Source of the DNA: Vibrio stylophorae
GTDB lineage: Bacteria > Pseudomonadota > Gammaproteobacteria > Enterobacterales > Vibrionaceae
NCBI RefSeq assembly: GCF_921293875.1
Contig: NZ_CAKLDI010000001.1
Coordinates: forward strand, 496,001-560,000
Length of the DNA: 64,000 nt
Direction of reading: 5' to 3'
Shown here: positions 58,106-64,000 of the stretch, piece after piece
Numbering within the stretch: position 1 is the first letter of the stretch
Layout of the letters: each line of letters opens with the position of its first letter
Notes under the pieces: generated by a model
What the model saw: the letters and a program-made list of their open reading frames with translations, nothing else
Told to the model about the DNA's origin: nothing
Database searches by the model: none
Made by a program: the position numbers and the translations under genes

Positions 58106-59254
58106 TTAGGTGGTCGCGAATAGAATCGAACCTGGCAGAATCATAAACACCAAGCTGAGGTAACCGGCGACGGTCAATTTGCTCTCACTGGCCATTTCAC
58201 CCAACTTAATCGCTGCTTTCACAGGCAGTTCACGTAGGAACGGCGTGCCGAAAATTAGCAGCGTCGCAAGGATGTTAAAGCACAGGTGTACCAAGGCAAT
58301 TTGCAGAGCCAAGATAGCGTTGTCACCGGTAACCGCAGTCGCTGCTAGCAGCGCGGTAATACAGGTACCGATGTTTGCGCCCAAGGTAAATGGGTAAACA
58401 TCACGGACTTGCAGTACGTTGGTTCCAACCAGTGGCACCATCAAGCTGGTGGTCGTCGATGATGACTGGACCAGAACAGTGACTGCAGTACCAGACAAAA
58501 TGCCGTGAATTGGACCACGACCAATGGCGTGTTGCAGCATTTCACGAGCGCGACCAACCATTAGGCTGCGCATCAATTTACCCATCATGGTGATGGCAAA
58601 GAAGATCAACGCAATACCAAAGACGATGATTGCAACACCATCAAAAGGTGCCGGTAGCATCTTAAATGGTGCTTCAAATAGATTGATGGCTGGACCAATA
58701 ATTGGCTTCATAAAGTCCATCCCTTTCATGCTCATGTCGCCAGTACTCATCAATGGTGAGACCAACCAGCTTGAAAGTTTGTCCAGAATGCCAAACATCA
58801 TTTCCAACGGTAGGAAAATCGCAACCGCTAGTAAGTTAAAGAAATCGTGAATGGTGGCACAAGCAAATGCACGACGGAATTCGTCTTTACAGCGTGCGTG
58901 ACCAAGGCTCACCAAGGTATTGGTGACTGTCGTACCAATGTTGGCACCCATCACCATTGGAATTGCGGTTGCAACAGGCAAACCACCGGCAACCAAGCCA
59001 ACGATGATTGATGTGACAGTACTAGAAGACTGAATCAAAGCAGTGGCAACCAGACCAATCATGAGGCCTGCAACTGGGTGTGATGCAAATTCAAACAAAG
59101 TTTTTGCTTGCTCACCCACAGCCATTTTAAAACCACCGCCAATAAGCGATACGGCAACGAGTAGTAGATACAGCATGAACGCTAGGTTAAACCAGCGCAC
59201 CCATCGCATCGCGCTGAGCTGAGATACAGCAGTAGTGGAAGCTTGGGTATTCAT
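58106..59254 (-). CDS. nptA: Sodium/phosphate cotransporter NptA
   Basis: Na/Pi cotransporter family protein (SLC34-like), 382 residues, inner membrane. The two inverted repeats each hold the QSSS motif (ALIQSSSTVTSIIVG and VLVQSSSTTTSLMVP) and a GANIGT segment. I use ATG 59254, eight bases after GGAGAA; an ATG two codons earlier is almost on top of that site. A strong Pho-box/-10 arrangement lies upstream. Confidence 0.93.
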   Translation of the reverse strand: MNTQASTTAVSQLSAMRWVRWFNLAFMLYLLLVAVSLIGGGFKMAVGEQAKTLFEFASHPVAGLMIGLVATALIQSSSTVTSIIVGLVAGGLPVATAIPMVMGANIGTTVTNTLVSLGHARCKDEFRRAFACATIHDFFNLLAVAIFLPLEMMFGILDKLSSWLVSPLMSTGDMSMKGMDFMKPIIGPAINLFEAPFKMLPAPFDGVAIIVFGIALIFFAITMMGKLMRSLMVGRAREMLQHAIGRGPIHGILSGTAVTVLVQSSSTTTSLMVPLVGTNVLQVRDVYPFTLGANIGTCITALLAATAVTGDNAILALQIALVHLCFNILATLLIFGTPFLRELPVKAAIKLGEMASESKLTVAGYLSLVFMILPGSILFATT

Positions 59255-59717
59255 AATCATTTCTCCGTGACAGGAAAGTGTCGTTTAGATGTCGTATTGA
59301 TGAATCTGGCGCGATAGTAGAGAGGGTATATTTCAGTAATATTACAGTGCTGTCATAAATGGAAAAAAAAACGAATTTCCCTGCAGTTATTTTGTTTTAC
59401 GACAAGATTTGTGCACATTTTGTGCAATTGTGTGGTTTTTACGCTAGCGTCCATCATCGCGTTGAAGGCGTGGATGCCGTGTTTATTTGGTATGGGGTGT
59501 TGTATTGAATGTCGTCTGATGACATGAAGTGCAAGCGGGTTCAAATTTTCGTAACACTATGATTGCATTCTGATAACTCATCGCAAATCTTCAATCTATC
59601 ACCTTAAACCTTTCGTTTTTTTCGATGTATTAGCTCTAAACAACCGATTTTTTGTGAGTTGGATTGCAGACTATAGTGTCAAAAGATGAAATTGAATCCG
59701 TAAAAGGCAGTAGACCT
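59255..59717. promoter_or_regulatory. Divergent region nptA / nhaA
   Basis: About 460 bases. Apart from the nptA Pho promoter I see no sure element; TATAGT near 59672 is a possible -10 for nhaA without a well-spaced -35. Confidence 0.4.
59314..59347 (-). promoter_or_regulatory. Pho box and -10 element of nptA
   Basis: On the minus strand CTGTAATATTACTGAAAT (59330-59347) fits the 18-base Pho box CTGTCATAWAWCTGTCAY with four mismatches. Ten bases later comes TACTAT (59314-59319), the -10 position expected for a PhoB-activated promoter. Confidence 0.65.
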
Positions 59718-60899
59718 ATGAATGACGCACTTCGTCAGTTTTTAAAATTAGAATCAGCGGGCGGCATTATCCTGATTGTTGCATCCATTTTGGCCATGTT
59801 GCTTGCCAATAGCCCGCTACAAGGGCTGTATGATGCCTTTTTGATGACCCCAGTCACCGTCGGCGTGTCATCTGTGGTGATCGATAAACCCTTAATCCTT
59901 TGGATTAACGATGGTTTGATGGCGGTCTTCTTTTTGTTGATTGGCCTTGAAGTCAAGCGTGAGCTGATGGAAGGTGCGCTGGCCTCAAAAGAACAGGCGA
60001 TTTTCCCTGCCATTGCAGCTGTCGGCGGAATGCTAGCCCCTGCGCTTGTTTATATTTTATTTAACGGCGGCGATGAAATTGCCCGCCAAGGCTGGGCAAT
60101 TCCTGCGGCGACTGATATCGCTTTTGCCTTAGGTATTATGGCGCTATTGGGCAACCGTGTGCCATTGAGCCTCAAGGTCTTTTTGTTGGCGCTGGCGATC
60201 ATTGATGATCTCGGTGTCATTGTGATTATTGCGCTGTTTTATAGCAGCGATCTCTCGATCACTGCGCTGGTGATTGCCGCACTGGCAACCTTAACGCTGT
60301 GTGTCATGAATGTACGCCATGTGACCAAGATCAGTTGGTATGTGGTGGTCGGTATTATTTTGTGGGTGAGCGTGCTGAAGTCAGGGGTACACGCAACACT
60401 AGCAGGTGTGGTATTGGGCTTTGCTATTCCATTGTATGGTCAAAATAAGCAAGATAAGTCACCGCTGAAAACCATGGAGCACAAGCTTCACCCATGGTGC
60501 TCCTTTATGATTTTGCCAATCTTTGCCTTTGCCAATGCTGGCGTATCACTGGAAGGCGTTTCCTTTGGTGATTTAGGCTCAATGTTGCCACTGGGGATTG
60601 CGCTGGGCCTATTGATTGGTAAGCCGCTGGGTATCTTTAGTTTTAGCTGGATGGCCGTGAAAATGGGGGTGGCGAAGTTACCTGAGGGGATTAACTTTAA
60701 GCATATCTTTGCGGTGTCTGTGCTCTGTGGTATTGGCTTTACCATGTCGATGTTTATTTCATCGCTGGCCTTTGCTACCCAAGATGAAATCTTTGGCACT
60801 TTCTCTCGCTTAGGGATTTTGCTGGGCTCAACCTGTTCGGCGTTACTGGGTTATATGCTGCTTTCTAAGACCTTGCCAAATGCTAAGGCAAAACAGTAG
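59718..60899 (+). CDS. nhaA: Na+/H+ antiporter NhaA
   Basis: Electrogenic sodium/proton antiporter of the inner membrane, twelve helices, 393 residues. The ion-binding aspartates are D163 and D164 ([12 protein letters not shown]), at the same positions as E. coli. [20 protein letters not shown] and [15 protein letters not shown] are further signatures. I start at ATG 59718 ([16 protein letters not shown]), the family N terminus. The regulator nhaR follows. Confidence 0.96.
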   Translation: MNDALRQFLKLESAGGIILIVASILAMLLANSPLQGLYDAFLMTPVTVGVSSVVIDKPLILWINDGLMAVFFLLIGLEVKRELMEGALASKEQAIFPAIAAVGGMLAPALVYILFNGGDEIARQGWAIPAATDIAFALGIMALLGNRVPLSLKVFLLALAIIDDLGVIVIIALFYSSDLSITALVIAALATLTLCVMNVRHVTKISWYVVVGIILWVSVLKSGVHATLAGVVLGFAIPLYGQNKQDKSPLKTMEHKLHPWCSFMILPIFAFANAGVSLEGVSFGDLGSMLPLGIALGLLIGKPLGIFSFSWMAVKMGVAKLPEGINFKHIFAVSVLCGIGFTMSMFISSLAFATQDEIFGTFSRLGILLGSTCSALLGYMLLSKTLPNAKAKQ

Positions 60900-61021
60900 C
60901 GCCGCTTAGAGAGATTCAATGTTTAAAGTCATAAAAAGCTTTCAGTGATATCTCTATCATTTAGAATTAAAGCCGCAGTTCATCAAACTTATGAATTGCG
61001 GCTTTTTGATTGGAATCCAGT

Positions 61022-61906
61022 ATGTCCCATTTAAACTATAACCACCTCTATTACTTTTGGATGGTGTGCAAGCAAGGCTCGGTGAGCAAAGCCGCAGAAG
61101 CTTTGTTTTTAACCCCACAGACGGTCACAGGGCAGATCAAAGCGCTTGAGATGCGTTTGGATGGTAAGCTCACCAAGCGAGATGGGCGTAATTTGGTCCC
61201 CACCGAATTGGGCCAATTGGTGTTCCAATATGCCGATAAGATGTTTGATTTAAGCTATGAGATGCTGGATATCGTCAATTATCGCCAGCAGGCCAATTTG
61301 CTGCTTGATGTTGGCGTTGCTGATGCGTTATCCAAACGCTTGGTCAGTAAAATTTTGTTGCGCGCTGGCGCGCAAACGGAAAACCTGCATTTACGCTGTT
61401 TTGAATCCACCCATGAGTTGCTGTTAGAGCAGTTATCACAACACAAGTTGGATATGATTCTCTCTGATTGTCCGGTGGACTCAAGTCAAAGCCCAGGTCT
61501 TTATAGTAAGAAAATTGGTGAGTGTGCCATGAGCTTTTTTGGCGCCGCTTCTTTTGAAACACCATTTCCCGCCTGTATTGAAGAGTACAAGCTGTTGGTG
61601 CCGGGGCGACGCACCGCGATGGGGCGAAAATTAACCCAGTGGTTTGATCATCAAGGTCTGCAGCCCTGCATTGTGGGAGAGTTTGATGATGCCGCGCTGA
61701 TGAAGGCATTTGCTGAATATCATCAAGCGGTATTCGTTGCTCCGACGATTTATCGTCATGAGCTGGTGGATAGCGATCATCTCAAAGAGATTGCTCAGGT
61801 TCATGATATCAGCGATGAGTATTATGTGATTTTTGCTGAGCGTATGATTCAGCATCCTATTGTGAAGCGGATTTGTGAATCCGATCTATCGGATCTGTTT
61901 GCCTAA
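61022..61906 (+). CDS. nhaR: LysR-type transcriptional activator NhaR
   Basis: Sodium-responsive activator of nhaA, 294 residues. The N terminus [43 protein letters not shown] is the NhaR-type helix-turn-helix (quoted in two parts: [16 protein letters not shown] and [18 protein letters not shown]). The remainder is a LysR effector domain ([27 protein letters not shown]). GGAA precedes ATG 61022. It is downstream of nhaA in the same direction, 120 bases away. Confidence 0.94.
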   Translation: MSHLNYNHLYYFWMVCKQGSVSKAAEALFLTPQTVTGQIKALEMRLDGKLTKRDGRNLVPTELGQLVFQYADKMFDLSYEMLDIVNYRQQANLLLDVGVADALSKRLVSKILLRAGAQTENLHLRCFESTHELLLEQLSQHKLDMILSDCPVDSSQSPGLYSKKIGECAMSFFGAASFETPFPACIEEYKLLVPGRRTAMGRKLTQWFDHQGLQPCIVGEFDDAALMKAFAEYHQAVFVAPTIYRHELVDSDHLKEIAQVHDISDEYYVIFAERMIQHPIVKRICESDLSDLFA

Positions 61907-61934
61907 TCAGCCGAGTCGGCCCAAAGGAGTGGTT

Positions 61935-62267
61935 GTGAGTTTTGATTTAGAAAAAATGGCCGCGCGCGCACCTGCCGCCGTCACGCTGCTCAAAGCGATG
62001 GCCAATGAGCGTCGTTTATTTATTTTGTGCTATTTGCATCAGCATCAGGAAGCGACGGTGAATACCTTGGTTGAGGCGCTGGGGATGAGCCAGTCGGCGC
62101 TCTCTCAGCATTTGGCATGGTTGCGTCGTGATGGTTTGGTGCAAACGCGCAAAGTTGGGTTGCAGGTTTATTATCGATTGAATAGTGAGGTGGCGATGTC
62201 GGTGATGGGCGTGTTGCATCAGCATTTTTGCGCCTTAGATGCTGACGACACATCTTTGGCAGAATAG
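61935..62267 (+). CDS. hlyU: HlyU-type ArsR-family regulator
   Basis: A 110-residue winged-helix protein of the ArsR/SmtB family that closely fits Vibrio HlyU: LLKAMANERRLFILCYL, then MSQSALSQHLAWLRRDGLVQTRK (recognition region SQSALSQHLAWLRRDGL). Cys32 and Cys99 match the positions of HlyU Cys38 and Cys104, proposed as redox-sensing in V. cholerae. There are no metal-site cysteines of the ArsR type. I start at GTG 61935 behind AAAGGAGTGG. In pathogenic vibrios HlyU relieves H-NS silencing of haemolysin/RTX genes; targets here are unknown. Next to rpsT, as in V. cholerae from memory. Confidence 0.88.
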   Translation: MSFDLEKMAARAPAAVTLLKAMANERRLFILCYLHQHQEATVNTLVEALGMSQSALSQHLAWLRRDGLVQTRKVGLQVYYRLNSEVAMSVMGVLHQHFCALDADDTSLAE

Positions 62268-62299
62268 CTTTATCTTGCTGATCTCAAATTTTAGATAAC

Positions 62300-62326
62300 A
62301 AAAAACCGGCCAAAGGCCGGTTTTTT
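62300..62326. terminator. Bidirectional terminator between hlyU and rpsT
   Basis: AAAAAACCGGCC and GGCCGGTTTTTT pair around AAA. Confidence 0.95.
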
Positions 62327-62344
62327 CGAAATCAAAGTGACTAA

Positions 62345-62605
62345 TTAAAGTGCTTTGATTTGAGCCGCTAGGCGAGACTTGTGACGTGCAACTTTGTTCT
62401 TGTGAACAAGGCCTTTAGCAGCCATACGGTCTAGAACTGGTTGCATTTCAGCGAAAGCTGCAGTTGCAGTTTCTTTGTTACCAGTCGCGATTGCAGCGAT
62501 AGTTTTCTTGATGTAGGTGCGCATCATAGAACGACGACCAGCATTGTGCTGACGGCGTTTTTCAGATTGGATGGCACGCTTCTTAGCAGATTTGATATTT
62601 GCCAA
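62345..62605 (-). CDS. rpsT: 30S ribosomal protein S20
   Basis: Small-subunit ribosomal protein, 86 residues. It starts at TTG 62605 ([18 protein letters not shown] after start), preceded by GGGAGTAAGACCC; the E. coli gene also uses TTG, which is tied to its autogenous control. [16 protein letters not shown] and [14 protein letters not shown] are family-typical. It is divergent from murJ, the usual order. Confidence 0.97.
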   Translation of the reverse strand: MANIKSAKKRAIQSEKRRQHNAGRRSMMRTYIKKTIAAIATGNKETATAAFAEMQPVLDRMAAKGLVHKNKVARHKSRLAAQIKAL

Positions 62606-62814
62606 GGGTCTTACTCCCAAATCTTGGTTCGGTGACAATTTAAGGCCGAGGAATATGCCCTGTTGCGCCTAATTTGTCAAATCGTTTGTGTAAATATCCA
62701 CCGCACTAGTGTTTGCTAGCACTTGTGAAATAACGCGGTTAATATGGCGAGCAATTCTAACAGCATTCGAGCGACGAAGTAAGCCCTTTCTTGGCTCTCT
62801 TTGTGAGGTTTTTT

Positions 62815-64000
62815 GTGAGTAAACAACTTTTACGTTCTGGTCTGGTGGTGAGCGCCATGACTTTTGTTTCTCGCGTACTAGGATTGGTGCGCGATATGGT
62901 TGTTGCCAGCCTAATGGGCGCTGGTGCGGCTGCAGACGTATTTTTCTTCGCCAATAAAATCCCCAATTTCCTTCGTCGTTTGTTTGCTGAAGGCGCATTT
63001 TCTCAAGCTTTTGTGCCCGTACTCACTGAATATCATGCCACAGGCGATCTGGATAAAACCCGCCAACTGATTGCCCGCGTATCAGGTACGCTTGGGGTGA
63101 TAGTCTCTGTCGTGACCTTGGTTGGTGTGATTGGCTCGCCTATTTTGGCTGCGCTATTTGGTACTGGTTGGTTTGTTGACTGGCTCAATGATGGCCCGGG
63201 CGCAGATAAATTTGAGCTGGCTTCCTTTATGCTCAAAATCACCTTTCCATATCTCTGGTTTATCACCCTAGTGGCGCTTTCTGGCGCGGTGCTCAACACT
63301 TTGGGTAAGTTTGCCGTCTCCTCTTTTACCCCTGTATTTCTTAATGTGATGCTGATCATTGCTGCGCTATTTATCGCGCCGCATTTTGCGCAGCCAGAAA
63401 TCGGTCTTGCTATTGGGGTGTTTTTAGGTGGCTTGGTGCAGTTTCTTTTTCAGCTGCCCTTTTTGTATCGTGCAGGGGTGCTGGTTAAACCGCAGTGGGG
63501 CTGGCGCGATCCAGGTGTCGTACGTATTCGCACCTTAATGATTCCAGCGCTATTTGGTGTTTCGGTCAGTCAGATCAACCTATTGCTCGATACCTTTATT
63601 GCCAGTTTTCTACAAACCGGCTCCATCAGCTATCTATATTATTCCGATCGCTTGCTTGAATTTCCCCTCGGTATGTTTGGTATTGCCATTGCCACGGTGA
63701 TTTTGCCAGCGCTATCGCGCAACCATGCCACTAAATCTGCCGATGAGTTTCAGCGCACCATGGATTGGGGCGTGCGTATGGTGCTGCTGCTTGGCATGCC
63801 AGCGATGCTTGGTTTGATGTGTTTGGCTAAGCCGATGTTGATGGTGCTGTTTATGCGCGGTGAATTTACCGTCGAGATGGTCAACCAAGCGTCCTTGTCA
63901 TTACTGGCCTATGCCTCAGGTTTGCTTAATTTTATGCTGATCAAGGTGCTTGCACCAGGTTACTACTCTCGCCAAGACACCAAAACGCCAGTGCGCTATG
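62815..64000 (+). CDS. murJ: Lipid II flippase MurJ (MviN), cut by window edge
   Basis: The first 395 codons of the MurJ flippase; the frame is open at the window end, and GTG start plus missing stop hide it from simple ORF calling. It starts at GTG 62815 (MSKQLLRSGLVVSAMTFVSR) after GTGAGG. Conserved arginines of the inner cavity lie in SRVLGLVRDMVVAS; IPNFLRRLFAEGAFSQAFVPVL follows. At least nine hydrophobic helices are visible of the usual fourteen. Essential for peptidoglycan synthesis in related bacteria. Confidence 0.95.
   Translation, partial: MSKQLLRSGLVVSAMTFVSRVLGLVRDMVVASLMGAGAAADVFFFANKIPNFLRRLFAEGAFSQAFVPVLTEYHATGDLDKTRQLIARVSGTLGVIVSVVTLVGVIGSPILAALFGTGWFVDWLNDGPGADKFELASFMLKITFPYLWFITLVALSGAVLNTLGKFAVSSFTPVFLNVMLIIAALFIAPHFAQPEIGLAIGVFLGGLVQFLFQLPFLYRAGVLVKPQWGWRDPGVVRIRTLMIPALFGVSVSQINLLLDTFIASFLQTGSISYLYYSDRLLEFPLGMFGIAIATVILPALSRNHATKSADEFQRTMDWGVRMVLLLGMPAMLGLMCLAKPMLMVLFMRGEFTVEMVNQASLSLLAYASGLLNFMLIKVLAPGYYSRQDTKTPVRY

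Noticed and set aside
1-64000. Prophage, insertion sequence, CRISPR array, tRNA or rRNA genes
   Set aside because: No transposase, integrase other than xerD, regularly spaced repeats, or RNA-gene signatures were seen on either strand.

Overview
The window looks like a chromosomal segment of a Vibrionaceae bacterium (Vibrio or a close relative; the genus cannot be fixed from this sequence alone). Gene families and gene order support this. They include an M23 peptidase divergent from tyrS, the gltBD / yhcC-arcB divergence, a thr operon followed by grcA and nfo, the fldB / xerD-dsbC-recJ-prfB-lysS string ending in a VpsR-type regulator, the tas-terC-mutH / rppH-ptsP-lgt-thyA block, and nptA / nhaA-nhaR-hlyU / rpsT / murJ. 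Nearly all genes are core housekeeping genes, and I see no prophage, insertion sequence, CRISPR array, rRNA or tRNA. Edge genes are cut at both ends: a cell-wall peptidase at the left and murJ at the right.

Layout. 0-7 kb: partial murein peptidase, tyrS, a structured dispersed repeat flanked by two copies of a short hairpin, two small membrane proteins, a TRIC-type channel, and a minus-strand mtnN-cobD-btuF operon. 6.6-17.3 kb: gltBD (glutamate synthase) divergent from yhcC and arcB; arcB is followed by a lipoprotein gene and faces arcA, so sensor and regulator of the Arc system are neighbours. 18-24.4 kb: a DUF3293 protein, a small envelope protein, and the thrL-thrABC operon with a readable attenuator. 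24.7-31 kb: an orphan chitooligosaccharide-type solute-binding protein, an odd duplicated winged-helix protein, grcA with paired FNR boxes, nfo, a small frameshifted gene, ung and a hemerythrin. 31-41.5 kb: alanine/sodium symporter, yaaA, a second orphan solute-binding protein, srmB, trmN6, brnQ, a hypothetical protein and fldB. 41.6-50 kb: xerD, dsbC, recJ, a small partner gene, prfB with its programmed frameshift, lysS and vpsR. 50-64 kb: tas, terC, mutH, rppH, ptsP, lgt, thyA, nptA, nhaA, nhaR, hlyU, rpsT, murJ.

Themes. Several loci concern redox and oxygen control (ArcAB, FNR-boxed grcA, HlyU with two cysteines, DsbC, FldB), DNA repair (Nfo, Ung, RecJ, MutH, YaaA) and ion or nutrient uptake (NhaA/NhaR, NptA with a good Pho box, BrnQ, AGCS, BtuF). 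Most transcription units end in clear intrinsic terminators. The best candidates for a second look are the hairpin-flanked dispersed repeat near 2.1-2.5 kb, the frameshifted small gene at 29.2 kb, the tandemly duplicated winged-helix protein at 26.5 kb, the two orphan CBP-like binding proteins, and the long palindrome with a CRP-type site upstream of gltB. I did not find a clearly new multi-gene system.
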